64,000 nt of DNA, from assembly GCA_000469685.2 (NCBI GenBank), contig LS997565.1, forward strand, positions 8,629,005 to 8,693,004. The letters run 5' to 3'. Below are positions 27,147 to 39,970 of this stretch, piece by piece. The notes under the pieces are model-generated. The model was not told the DNA's origin. It was given only the letters and a program-made list of their open reading frames with translations, and did no database searches. The DNA is from Haemonchus contortus. Lineage: Eukaryota; Nematoda; Chromadorea; Rhabditida; Trichostrongylidae. The position numbers and the translations under genes were made by a program. Position 1 is the stretch's first letter, and each line of letters begins with the position of its first letter.

Positions 27147-29039
27147 TATTGATTTTTTTCTCTCGCTGTTACTAACATTGATTAAATAATGTTGTGCTGT
27201 TTGGGAACTCACCTCCTTACCGGGTATTAACTGCCATAACTCATGCTTTACCATTTTCATGATTACCTCTTGTACGCTTTGCTTTAAATTTAATAAATAT
27301 TCAACAGCTTACTGTAATCATCTTTGAAGTAAAGGCTTTCTTGGCACTGATCGTCTTTAGCACGTTTTTGTCTCGTTTTATTATTCGGAATTAGTAGCGG
27401 TGAATATTATCGCCTTTGCTGCGTGCGTAGTCATTGGATCGAATCATTGCTGAGTCAACTGAGTCCTTTAGGTTGATAGGTCCACCCTTTTGAGTACACA
27501 AAGTCATCGAGGTTTATATTGATCATCGTAATTCGTTGTATTTGCCACATTCGTCTTCGAATCACACTGGAAATCTAAATGGACTCAGGCGCGTGCATGG
27601 CGCATCCCATGAGCAGAATCACCTCCATTAAGCCACTCATCCTTTCATTTCTATTATGACTTCTATCTTTTATCGTTGTTCCTCTTTTGTTTTTGTTGTT
27701 CTACAAATGCGGTCCTCTCTATTCCGAATGGGAGGGATCCGAGGCAGAGGCTGCTCTGGCAGAACCATGTCCATAGCGAAATTTGCGTAGTGGTCCAAAG
27801 CGGAGCGTGGCTCTATCTAGCCCTAAAGGATCGGACCCTGCTGCTTATCTCTCTGGGTGGATAATTCTTATTACGAATATTGGATTGAATTACTTTTCAC
27901 TGGTGGCCCTGTTTTGACCATTACGGACTTACCTTTGAAGACAAGGTAGTGGTGCATCTGGACGCTTTTGCAATCGTGAATGGAGCTCGAATGTGTGGCG
28001 TAATAGCGGAGGGCGGACGGAAACCTCTCGAAAAACTTAACTGAACAGATCAGATTCCTCATTTTGGTTACCGACTACTAGAAAACGAAAGCAATAGCCT
28101 TAGCAGCTCCTTCATATACGAAGACCTTTCGAGTATGACCATCCAAAGACCCATGGTCTTTGTATAAAGGATGAACGCAAGGCGCAATCTCGGCTATGTT
28201 GTTACGACACTTTCTTTTGCAATCGCGAGTTGGGTCCGTGCCAAAACAACACGTTGATGACCGGAAAATGCCCTCTATCTATTGGCTAGGCACCTCCCGT
28301 CCGCCTTCGCCGCCTAGACGCAGCCTTGTCTGAAGCTGCAGCTACTGGTGTGCAGTCTTTGACGTTCAGACTTTCGCTTGTGCTCTGTTTATACTCTGAT
28401 ATATCCCTCCTGTGTTAGAGGGCTTAGGAGTGTTCTAAAACACCTTTGCATCTGTTTTTCATCAGATCGCCCACGATTTTTCAATCTTCCTTTCAGCTGC
28501 TGCTTGTTTATTGATCGGCGGCTGGAGAGCCGAAGGGAAACAACATCATCGCCGTCTGACTCAGACGCGCTATCACATAACAACAGGCTTATATGTATGG
28601 GTGCCCAGTGACTCAGTGCTGAATGACTTGAATGAATCATTCCTTCCGTCCCACTTGTCTTCTACAGTTCTTCAAGCTAATTGCTCTCTCTTAGAATAAG
28701 CCATGCCTTAATCCCATTCTCAGTTAGTCTCTGTTAGTTTGATGGTTTGTGTGAGTAGAGTAAGTCCAGCACCGTAATCGATACCCATTGCCGCTTACTG
28801 CCGCATACCGGCTCAAAGTACTCATTTTTAGTTTATTTATTCATTTATTTACTTTTATCTTGTTTGTTGATTGTTATGGGTAACGAAATCCCTGCAATAC
28901 CTAAACTACCATTACGATACCAATGTTTCGTATTATATGGGGAAAACCATGGAGCCATGACCCACAGTTGCAACATTTTTGGGAAGGGGGGGGGGGGGGG
29001 AGGGGGAGAGGGGAACGGGGTAAGGAATGGGATCGGAAA
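27147..29039. other. Intergenic region 3' of the MPPE-like gene
   Basis: No recognised gene. A minus-strand 83-codon ORF at 28389-28640 (contains SASESDGDDVVSLRL) is coding-like in composition but isolated. A 15-base G run at 28986-29000 marks the edge of the tandem array. Confidence 0.5.
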
Positions 29040-30916
29040 ATTTATAATCTATATAACTTTTTTTGTTTATTTTATAAGTTTTATTTGATATTATTTTACT
29101 GGGCATCTCACAAGTGGGCCATTCCTGTGGGTTCAGCCACGTATTCTCATTTTTTTTACAAAATTTGTTTTGCGTCAACATCAGTGATTTCTGATCAGAT
29201 GTCATTTTGAGGTGCTCTTGTAATCGTTCCGTCATGCTTGCTAATCCTACTTAATCGTTGTTTTCTATTTCTTTCCAAAATGTTGGGTAACTTCGAAGAT
29301 TGAGCCAGAAGTTTGTTTTCGGTTCCTACTTGTTGATGTGATTGATAGGTGCGATTATTTTTGTTGCCGTCAACATGTCTTCTGACCTGGAGCAATTTCT
29401 GGTTTCCAGAAAGTAAATTACTTTGAAAATTTGGTTCTTTCTGTCCATCATCGTATCCTCCTTGGCTTATTCTAGAAACCTCGATAGCACTTGGTTGACT
29501 ATCAGGGAGGTTCGGCCTTCCTTCTCGGTAAGGTGTTCCTCGTTTCCACTGTAACGGTCAAACTTCTGTTGGTTAGACTAGGCATAGGGATGCTAAGAAA
29601 TTCCGGAAATGGAGCAGTGGCCAATGGCGCTACTACCAAATGCATGATCAATGGAACGATCTTCGTACTCCGCGGTTCCCAATCTGGTCTTGCCGAGGCC
29701 AAACGAGCTGTTTATTTTTTTGAAGAAGCTCCACAACTCAGAAAGTAGGACTATCATATGACGTTTCCAGAAAGCTTTGTCGTTCCGCTGTCTCAATTTT
29801 TGCCAGTTCGTATTCTTGTCGGTTGAATAACTGGTTTGCCATCGTTTACTTTGCGGCGCGATGGCTTTGTTTTTGACTTTGTTCACATAGGTAGTTTGGC
29901 ACTTGGTTTTCACCGTTCATAAATATTTTACATGTGTGAAGAATTAGGATAATTTGCTATTCTAAGGGATGGTAGAGGAGTAAATGTATGGAGGGGTGCA
30001 GGGTAACTGCGGGATTGGCTTAAGCATAGATAACTGCTGCTCCCATATCCCCTAGCTGGTCTGGTCTGATTAGACCAGTCAGCTAAAATTGATCAACCTT
30101 CAAGGATGTTTATTTGGTCGGCATTGTGATCGATATTGTCCCCACAATTTGATCCCCATTCAATGGCCCCCTTGGCCGTTGTCACACCGTTTTTCGAACG
30201 TATTGAGGAGGTTTTCTTGTGTTTGAATAGGAGAGCACTTCTTTTTTCATTTTCTTTTTTGTTATCTGAGATTTTGTGTTTACTTTTTTCCGTACTTGTA
30301 TAATTTCTTCTCTTAAATATTGGTTTTATTGTTAGTAATCAGTTCTTTTCGCGTTCTCTTTTTGCTTACAAACACTACGTATAAATAAATTTTTTGAGTA
30401 CTTCACGGACCAGATTTCATGCCATTACTAGTATCATACTCTATGTAAATGTCTCCCAATCCCTTCCATAGTTGATTTACTGGTAAACGTTGAACACTCA
30501 GGCATGGTTGTAGCTCGATGGCGGACGCAACATCAATTATCATCTCAGCCACTTTCCCAATTGTCTCCGATGTCGATCGCTTGTGGTCCCTTTTACCTCG
30601 TGAGTCCTGACGACACAGCCTTCCTTTGAAAACATCCCGTTTGGGAGAAATGGACTGTTTGCGTAACATATCATAGCTCAATGTCTCCTTAGTTGGTTCT
30701 TCTCTTCCACTCTGTTAAGGCAGGCTCTCTTACAACGAGTTTGGGTTCTGGTACCTTCAGTTCAACTCGAGAACCAACTTGAAGCTGTAGGAGATAGTAG
30801 AACAACTACGCTCTCCTCCTTTACTTCGATCATCCGTCGAATGCGATTACAAACGAGTACGGTAACAAATTTCTCGTAGGACCTTCACTAGGCGTAGGGC
30901 GATTAACCATATTCGG

Positions 30917-31200
30917 GACGCGCCATGTTCCCCAACTTTCAGCCATGGTTGTGGTCGCACTTGAATGCTTATCTGGTGTTTACAACGATTGGTAGGCTTC
31001 CATCGATGAAAATCGGCTACTATTTATGCGTTAATCTCTTGTATCCCTTATATTGTGCAAATTATCGGTCGGAATTGAAGATTAGTTGGTCTACGGAAGA
31101 ACCTAGGATTCGATCCACGAGTCACATCGGTAGTGTAGGCGCCAGTTGGTTCTATTCCATGTTCGCCCGATGGCTGATGTTCTGGCAGTATACTGTATGA
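30917..31200 (-). mobile_element. tRNA-derived SINE copy (array copy 1)
   Basis: Minus-strand B-box GGATCGAATCC (31106-31116 inverted), with an A-box-like GCAACTGGCGCC form in the sister copies and a family tail ending near the CGCCATG block. Equivalent copies lie at about 36397-36690 and 41880-42150. Confidence 0.6.
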
Positions 31201-32394
31201 CGAACCTTAAACTTTGGCCTTACCACCCAAAAATCTGGAAGATACCAGCTTTTTTTCTGGAATTGCCATTTCTGAAGGTTTACCAGTTCGGCATTGTTCT
31301 CATTCTTCCTGACAGGCGATAGATCTTCAGCATATCCCTTTACCTAGGGTTTCTATGACATCAACTGGTAGTGTAGAACTCCGTCCACTTTGTTTAGAGA
31401 CCCTATCGGCGACAAGTAAATAAGGTAAATAAGAAACTAATATGGCAGTTGACAGTTGTCTTGAAGCTTTCCCCTTGAAAGGGGACATTAGCATCAAAAG
31501 CGGGATACGTCAGTGGAGAGGGTGCTGTAGCCCGTCTGCCGTCTCCCATATAATTCACTCATTGCTAATAGCACCATTATGTCCCACCGTAACTTTCAAC
31601 GGTCAATCTCATCATTACTGAGTTCGAAACAAACATGTCCCATTGTAGATCAAAAAACCACTCATTTTTTTTTTTGGTTATTTTTTGTTTTTGTCGGGTC
31701 ACTTTCCATTTTTTCTTATTTTTCTTGCAGAAGTCTCATTTTGTCCACCATTTTTTTGTAAATTATTTTTGCATTTCTACTTATTAGATACTATCTCGAC
31801 CTAATTTTTTAATTTATTTATCCATTTATTTATTTTTATTTTATTTTTTTCTTTGCCTCATCTAAACATGTTTTCCATTTGCTTGTGTCTAGTCGGTTAA
31901 CTGAGTTGGCAAGTAGCCAACAAACGGCCAAGCATGAGTATTGCATGCGATTCAGCCAATTTGTTCCAGTCAGATGATAGCAAAAGCGTCGAGAAGCGCC
32001 GCTTCCTTGAAACTGATGAAATCCTATTTACTAATCTTACTTTTTTGTAAATATTTTCAAGTCAGTTTAATCGAATTGATAAATTTTCAATTACAATTAC
32101 TGGTTACTACTGTTGTTTGGAGGTTTGGCGTCTTTCGGCGATTTTCTAGTTACTGTTTTTGTTGTTTAGTTGTTCCATTCTATATAAATACATATCTATC
32201 AGGTTCCAGATAAGCATCTCCACCTAAACGTTAGAAAGTTTTTAGTTTAATTATAGACTTGAAATCGATCAACTGCGATTTAATAGTAACTTGCTCGTTA
32301 ATAGATAAGACGGTCTATCTATATAGCTGAACCCAATTGCTTTGTTTCATGACTCTGTAAAGATTCTAATAATAAAATTACTTGAGAAGCAGGC

Positions 32395-32650
32395 AGACGT
32401 GGTATAGTGGCAAGTGGTGCACTATCTAACACTCATAGCCACTGGTTCGAACTCGATCCACTCGATATCCACATAGGTCTACCAATTTTCTATCCCTCCA
32501 GGATTGAGTAGTGGAACAGAGGCTCATCTGAGAGGATGAAAGGACTGATTTGTACATCGGTTTGCCACAGCAGCATTGTATCAGTCGTGTAGACAATCGA
32601 AACGCCTCTACGATTATGATTGGATGTCGGATGCAGGGCGCATCTCTAGC
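32395..32650 (+). mobile_element. tRNA-derived SINE copy (array copy 1)
   Basis: A-box TGGCAAGTGG (32408-32417), B-box GGTTCGAACTC (32444-32454), then ATATCCACATAGGTCTACC and the tail CGATTATGATTGGATGTCGG...GCAGGGCGCATC. Duplicated at 37878-38133 and, diverged, at 44657-44905. Confidence 0.75.
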
Positions 32651-33207
32651 GTCTGGGAAAAGAATTGCATTCTTAAGATGGATACCCTCGAACTTCCTAT
32701 GTATGATGGAATAGATGGCGCATTCCAGCAGAGGAGATTGTCACCTCAAGGCGTTATTTTCTACATGTTGGCTAGAATCAGCTGTTCGGGTTCGACTAGG
32801 AAAGAATGTGGGGTTTTTTCGTGCTGATCTGTCAGATGTTGCTCATCAGTCTAAGTTTTGCTGATGTCATTGCTCATTTTGTTGACGTACTAAACAACGT
32901 CGAGCAATCGGGGCGTATGGCGTCAATCGGGTATAATTGGCCAGGTGTCCAGACGAAGATGGCTATTTTTAGTTGATTTTGATGATTCAACGGGAACCGT
33001 TGAGAATTTATGAGCTCATTGCATAATGTGTGTCTAAGCTGACGTATGCTTACTTTCTGTCAATAATAGTGAGGGCTTCAGCCCTAAAGTAAACATCTTA
33101 CTATTGTGAAATCGATGACCTGCATTTTTTCAACCATTACCCATTGCACCCGTCTTATACTTTATTTCTAAAGCAAAATGAAGTCTTTGACATTTAACAA
33201 TCTCATT

Positions 33208-33465
33208 ATGGGATGCTCCCTGCATTCGATTCCCATTCAGAATCGTGGGGGCGTATTGAATGCGTATGTGGCCCATACCAGTGGCTTGTGGTGTTGGGCC
33301 AATTCACAATTCAATCCTTTCATCCTCCCAGACGAGTCTGGTACCAATAATCGGCCCAGGAGGGATATGAGGCTTGTTGGCCTAGGCGGATATCAGTTTG
33401 GGATTCGAACCCGTGACCATGTGTGTGCGATTGTGCGCTACTTGTCACTATACTACCTAGACTTT
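33208..33465 (-). mobile_element. tRNA-derived SINE copy, best full-length example
   Basis: On the minus strand: TAGTGACAAGTAGCGCAC (A-box region), B-box GGTTCGAATCC (33401-33411 inverted), ATATCCGCCTAGGCCAACAA, CCAGACTCGTCTGGGAGG, ACATACGCATTCAATACGCC and a tail GAATGCAGGGAGCATCCCAT. About 255 bp. Sister copies at 38691-38945 and 45735-45985. Confidence 0.78.
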
Positions 33466-34489
33466 TGAAAAAATTGTTTTAACTACTCCGTATTTTCCAC
33501 ATTGAACCGCTTTGTCATTAAGCTCTATCCGTTGGGTTGCTGAGTGAATGATTTCAGCGCTCATGTATTTATACCTAATTTATCGTAATTGCTGTTTTGT
33601 TTACGACTACCTTATGATGATAATGGATCAACTGTTATCAACTTTTCGAGATCATCTTCGACGCTTGTACATTGCATGCCGCCTAGATTTACCAGTATCT
33701 ATACTCATCTACGCTTTAATAATACTGTTCGATGTCATCGCTATCGAGTATCTCTTCAAAACTCATCTTCTTCACTTCTTTCATACTCCTCTCGAGCCAT
33801 TTGTTCCACCCATGACTTGGGAGGGGATGGTTTATGACTTAGGAGGTAAGTACCGTACACTATGGCGTCGTTGTTCAGTACCGTACATGGTTTTTGCTCG
33901 GTTTTATATTTGTCTTGAGCACCTTTGCACAAGTTTTTCCTGAAATTCCAATAACTTTATCTATAAACTGGTTCCGCCTTTCTCACCAACAGCTGTAGAA
34001 GTCATTTTGAAGGTGGACTATTTGGAGAGCGGTGCCTTCTTATTTTGTCGAATGGGGTTGTTATTTATGATACTTGTTGTTATTTTTGCTGTCTTCTCTT
34101 TTTTCTTCTTCACGGAGTGTTTCTTTGCTTTTTCAGTCCCTTTATGTGCTCATATAAATTCCTGGGAAAAACGATTGTAGAAGGGCGTGAAGCAACGCGC
34201 GCTTTGCATGCGCAGCCAATCAATACGCATCTATTTGTTTTCGCGACAATTTTCTCCAACTATAAACGCCGCTGAGTCAATGGAGCAACTCAATAAATTC
34301 CATTTCTCCTGCAATAAACTTTGATGTCCCTTTCCATTTGCTTTTCGAGTGCATTTTTTCTTATCAATTGACGGTTAGGTAAACATATTGATCATGCTCT
34401 ATTGAGGCTTAGTCTAGAATGTTCTATCTCGTTTTTCATGACCTCGTGAGCGCCTTTATCATTTTTATTGATTATAATCTGAAATAATC

Positions 34490-37400
34490 TTTTATTGATT
34501 ATTATTTTGTTTATTTTAAAAATTTTATTAGATATTGTTTTACTGGGCATCATTACGATCCTTACAAATGGGCCATTCCTGTGGGTTAAGCCACGTATAC
34601 TCATTTCTACAGAATTTGTTTTCTGTAAACACAGTGATTTCTGATCTGTTGTTATTCTGAGGTGCTCTTGTAATCGTTCTGTCATGCTCGCTAACCCTAC
34701 TTAATCGTTGTTTTCTATTTTTTTCAAAATGTTGGATAACCTCGCAGATTGAGCCAGGCGTTTGTTTTCAGTTCCTACTTGTTGCTGTGATTGATAGGCG
34801 CAATTATTTTTGTTGCCGTCAACATATCTTCTGACCTGGAGCAATTTCTGGTTTCCAGAAAGTAAATTACTTTGAAAATTTGGTTCTTTCTGTCAATTAT
34901 CGTATCCAGCCTACTTGACTTCTTCTAGAAACCTCGATGCTAGGATATTCCGGAAATGAGTTTTGGCCCTCCTTCTCAATAAGGTTTCCCTCGCTTCCAC
35001 TATAACGGTCAAACTTCTGTTGTTTGGACTAGGCGTAGGGATGCTAGGATATTCCGGAAATGGAGCAGAGGCCAATGGCGCTTCTATCAAATGCATGATC
35101 AATGAAGCGATCTTCGTACTCCGAGGTTCCCAATCTAGTCTTGTCGAGACCAAACAAGCTGTTTATTCTTTTGAAGTAGCTCTACAGCCCTTAAAGAAAG
35201 TCTGTCACCGTTGGCTCAATTTTTGCCAGTTCGTATTCTCGTCGGTTGAATAACTGGTTTGCCGTTGTTTACTTTGCTGAGCGATGGCTTTGTTTTTGAT
35301 TTTATTCACATGTCCAGGTAGTTTGGTAATTGGTTTTCACCGTTCATAAATAATTTACATGTGTAAAGAATTATTCTAAGGGATGGTAGAGGAGTAAATG
35401 TATTGAGGGATGCTGAGTAACTGCGGGGTTGGCTTAAGCCTAGATAACTGCTGCTCCCATATCCCATAGCTGGTCTCGGGCTGATGCAATGCTATGAGTC
35501 AATGGCGAGATGAATGTCAGCTATTCTATCAATCAGACCAGCCAGCTAAAATCAATCAATATTCAAGAATGATTATTTGGTCGGAATTCGTGATCGATAT
35601 TGGCCCCACAATTTGATCCCCATTCAATGGCCCCATTGTCCGCTGTCACGCCGTTTTTTGAACGGATTGAGTAGGTTCTCTTGTGTTTGTATAGTGGATC
35701 GCTTCTTTTTTCATTTTCTTTTTTGTATTCTGAGATTTTTGCGTTTACTTTTCTCCGTGCTGGTATAATCTTCTCTATTAAATTTTGATTTTGTTGTTAG
35801 TAATCAGTTCTTTTCGCTTTCAAAGAGCTAATCTCTTTTTGCTTACAAACATTACGCATACATGAATTTTTCGAGTAACTCACGAACCAGATTTCATGCC
35901 ATTATTAGTATCAGACTTTGAATGTTTCCCCAATCCCTTCTATAGTTGGTCTTACTGGTAAACGTTGAACACTCGTGCATGGTTGTAGCTAGATGGCGGA
36001 CGCAACATCAATTATCATCTCAGCCACTCTCCCAATTGTCTCCGATGTCGATCGTTTGTGGTCCCTTTCACCTCCTGAGTCCTGACGACATAACCTTCTT
36101 TTGAAAACATCAAGTCTGGGAGAAAAGAACACCCTTGTTTACGTAATATATCATAGCTCAATGGTCTCCTTAGTTGGTTTTTCTGTTCCATTCTGTCAAG
36201 TGCTGAGCAGGCTCTCTTAGGAAGAGGCTAGGTTCGAGTATCTTCATTTCAACTCCAGAGACAACTCGAAGCTGTAGGAGATAGCAGGACAGCTACGCTC
36301 TCCTTCTTCAGTTTGATCATCCGTCGAATACGATTACAGACGCATACTGTAACAAAATTCTGGCACCACCTTCAGTAGACGTAGGACGATTACCCATATT
36401 CGGGAAGCGCCATGTCTCCAACTTTCAGCCATGGTCGTTATCGCATTTGAATGTTTATCTGGTGTTTACAACGATTGGTAGGCTTCCATCGATGAAAATC
36501 GGCTACTATTTATGCGTTAATCTCTTGTATCCCTTATATTGTGCAAATTATCGGTCGGAATTGAAGATTAGTTGGTCTACGGAAGAACCTAGGATTCGAT
36601 CCACGAGTCACATCGGTAGTGTAGGCGCTAGTTGCTTCTATTCCACGTTCGCCCGGTCGTTGGATGTCCTGCTAGTATACTGTATGACGAACCTTGTACT
36701 TTGGCCTAACCACCCAAGAATCTGGAAGATGCCAGCTTTTTTCTGGAATTGCCATTTCTGAAGGTTTACCAGTTCGGCATTGATCTCATTCTTCGTGACA
36801 GACAATAAATCTTCAGCATCCCCCTTCACCTGGGGTTTCTATGACATCAACTGGTAGTGTAGAACTCCGTCCACTTTGTTTAGAGACCCTATCGGCGACA
36901 AGTAAAGAGTAAATAAGAAACTAATATGGCAGTTGATGGTTGTCTTGAAGCTTTCCTCTTTTCAGGGGATATTAGCATCAAAAGCGGGATGCGTCAGTGG
37001 AGGGGGTGTTGTAGCCCGTCTGCCGTCTCCCATATAATTCACTCATTGCTAATAGCACCATTATGTCCCACCGTAACTTTCAACGGTCAATCTCATCATT
37101 ACTGAGTTCGAAACAAACATGTCCCATTGTAGATCAAAAAACCACTCATTTTTTTTTGGTTATTTTTTGTTTTTTGTCGGGTCACTTTCCATTTTTTCTT
37201 ATTTTTCTTGCAGAAGTCTCATTTTGTCCACCATTTTTTTGTAAATTATTTTTGCATTTCTACTTATTAGATACTATCTCGACCTAATTTTTTAATTTAT
37301 TTATCCATTTATTTATTTTTATTTTATTTTTTTCTTTGCCTCATCTAAACATGTTTTCCATTTGCTTGTGTCTAGTCGGTTAACTGAGTTGGCAAGTAGC

Positions 37401-39970
37401 CAACAAACGGCCAAGCATGAGTATTGCATGCGATTCAGCCAATTTGTTCCAGTCAGATGATAGCAAAAGCGTCGAGAAGCGCCGCTTCCTTGAAACTGAT
37501 GAAATCCTATTTACTAATCTTACTTTTTTGTAAATATTTTCAAGTCAGTTTAATCGAATTGATAAATTTTCAATTACAATTACTGGTTACTACTGTTGTT
37601 TGGAGGTTTGGCGTCTTTCGGCGATTTTCTAGTTACTGTTTTTGTTGTTTAGTTGTTCCATTCTATATAAATACATATCTATCAGGTTCCAGATAAGCAT
37701 CTCCACCTAAACGTTAGAAAGTTTTTAGTTTAATTATAGACTTGAAATCGATCAACTGCGATTTAATAGTAACTTGCTCGTTAATAGATAAGACGGTCTA
37801 TCTATATAGCTGAACCCAATTGCTTTGTTTCATGACTCTGTAAAGATTCTAATAATAAAATTACTTGAGAAGCAGGCAGACGTGGTATAGTGGCAAGTGG
37901 TGCACTATCTAACACTCATAGCCACTGGTTCGAACTCGATCCACTCGATATCCACATAGGTCTACCAATTTTCTATCCCTCCAGGATTGAGTAGTGGAAC
38001 AGAGGCTCATCTGAGAGGATGAAAGGACTGATTTGTACATCGGTTTGCCACAGCAGCATTGTATCAGTCGTGTAGACAATCGAAACGCCTCTACGATTAT
38101 GATTGGATGTCGGATGCAGGGCGCATCTCTAGCGTCTGGGAAAAGAATTGCATTCTTAAGATGGATACCCTCGAACTTCCTATGTATGATGGAATAGATG
38201 GCGCATTCCAGCAGAGGAGATTGTCACCTCAAGGCGTTATTTTCTACATGTTGGCTAGAATCAGCTGTTCGGGTTCGACTAGGAAAGAATGTGGGGTTTT
38301 TTCGTGCTGATCTGTCAGATGTTGCTCATCAGTCTAAGTTTTGCTGATGTCATTGCTCATTTTGTTGACGTACTAAACAACGTCGAGCAATCGGGGCGTA
38401 TGGCGTCAATCGGGTATAATTGGCCAGGTGTCCAGACGAAGATGGCTATTTTTAGTTGATTTTGATGATTCAACGGGAACCGTTGAGAATTTATGAGCTC
38501 ATTGCATAATGTGTGTCTAAGCTGACGTATGCTTACTTTCTGTCAATAATAGTGAGGGCTTCAGCCCTAAAGTAAACATCTTACTATTGTGAAATCGATG
38601 ACCTGCATTTTTTCAACCATTACCCATTGCACCCGTCTTATACTTTATTTCTAAAGCAAAATGAAGTCTTTGACATTTAACAATCTCATTATGGGATGCT
38701 CCCTGCATTCGATTCCCATTCAGAATCGTGGGGGCGTATTGAATGCGTATGTGGCCCATACCAGTGGCTTGTGGTGTTGGGCCAATTCACAATTCAATCC
38801 TTTCATCCTCCCAGACGAGTCTGGTACCAATAATCGGCCCAGGAGGGATATGAGGCTTGTTGGCCTAGGCGGATATCAGTTTGGGATTCGAACCCGTGAC
38901 CATGTGTGTGCGATTGTGCGCTACTTGTCACTATACTACCTAGACTTTTGAAAAAATTGTTTTAACTACTCCGTATTTTCCACATTGAACCGCTTTGTCA
39001 TTAAGCTCTATCCGTTGGGTTGCTGAGTGAATGATTTCAGCGCTCATGTATTTATACCTAATTTATCGTAATTGCTGTTTTGTTTACGACTACCTTATGA
39101 TGATAATGGATCAACTGTTATCAACTTTTCGAGATCATCTTCGACGCTTGTACATTGCATGCCGCCTAGATTTACCAGTATCTATACTCATCTACGCTTT
39201 AATAATACTGTTCGATGTCATCGCTATCGAGTATCTCTTCAAAACTCATCTTCTTCACTTCTTTCATACTCCTCTCGAGCCATTTGTTCCACCCATGACT
39301 TGGGAGGGGATGGTTTATGACTTAGGAGGTAAGTACCGTACACTATGGCGTCGTTGTTCAGTACCGTACATGGTTTTTGCTCGGTTTTATATTTGTCTTG
39401 AGCACCTTTGCACAAGTTTTTCCTGAAATTCCAATAACTTTATCTATAAACTGGTTCCGCCTTTCTCACCAACAGCTGTAGAAGTCATTTTGAAGGTGGA
39501 CTATTTGGAGAGCGGTGCCTTCTTATTTTGTCGAATGGGGTTGTTATTTATGATACTTGTTGTTATTTTTGCTGTCTTCTCTTTTTTCTTCTTCACGGAG
39601 TGTTTCTTTGCTTTTTCAGTCCCTTTATGTGCTCATATAAATTCCTGGGAAAAACGATTGTAGAAGGGCGTGAAGCAACGCGCGCTTTGCATGCGCAGCC
39701 AATCAATACGCATCTATTTGTTTTCGCGACAATTTTCTCCAACTATAAACGCCGCTGAGTCAATGGAGCAACTCAATAAATTCCATTTCTCCTGCAATAA
39801 ACTTTGATGTCCCTTTCCATTTGCTTTTCGAGTGCATTTTTTCTTATCAATTGACGGTTAGGTAAACATATTGATCATGCTCTATTGAGGCTTAGTCTAG
39901 AATGTTCTATCTCGTTTTTCATGACCTCGTGAGCGCCTTTATCATTTTTATTGATTATAATCTGAAATAA
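34490..39970. repeat. Tandem-array copy 2 of the 5.48-kb unit
   Basis: The middle copy. Offset from copy 1 is 5483-5486 bp for every landmark checked. Its right half (37.0-39.97 kb) matches copy 1, and its left half (34.49-36.1 kb) matches copy 3 almost base for base. Identity drops between 36.1 and 37.0 kb. SINE copies at about 36397-36690 (-), 37878-38133 (+) and 38691-38945 (-). Confidence 0.88.

Larger units (their letters stand above)
29040..34490. repeat. Tandem-array copy 1 of the 5.48-kb unit
   Basis: First of three consecutive copies. Landmarks such as GTTTACAACGATTGGTAGGC and TTACTGGGCATC recur 5.48 kb apart. The left half (about 29.04-31.3 kb) is clearly diverged from copies 2 and 3. 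The right half from about 31.53 kb is near-identical to copy 2, with differences mainly in T-run length. No convincing gene: the longest ORF (131 codons, 33548-33943) lacks any recognisable domain. Contains three SINE copies (see 30917, 32395 and 33208). Confidence 0.85.

Noticed and set aside
32395..32480. Candidate functional tRNA gene from A/B-box sequences
   Set aside because: No cloverleaf can be closed and the same head recurs in a 250-bp repeat, so it is a SINE, not a tRNA gene.
33548..33943. 131-codon plus-strand ORF (and its copy at 39031-39426)
   Set aside because: Hydrophobic and composition-driven, with no domain, no splice partners and no intact counterpart in the diverged third copy. 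It is duplicated only because the DNA is duplicated.
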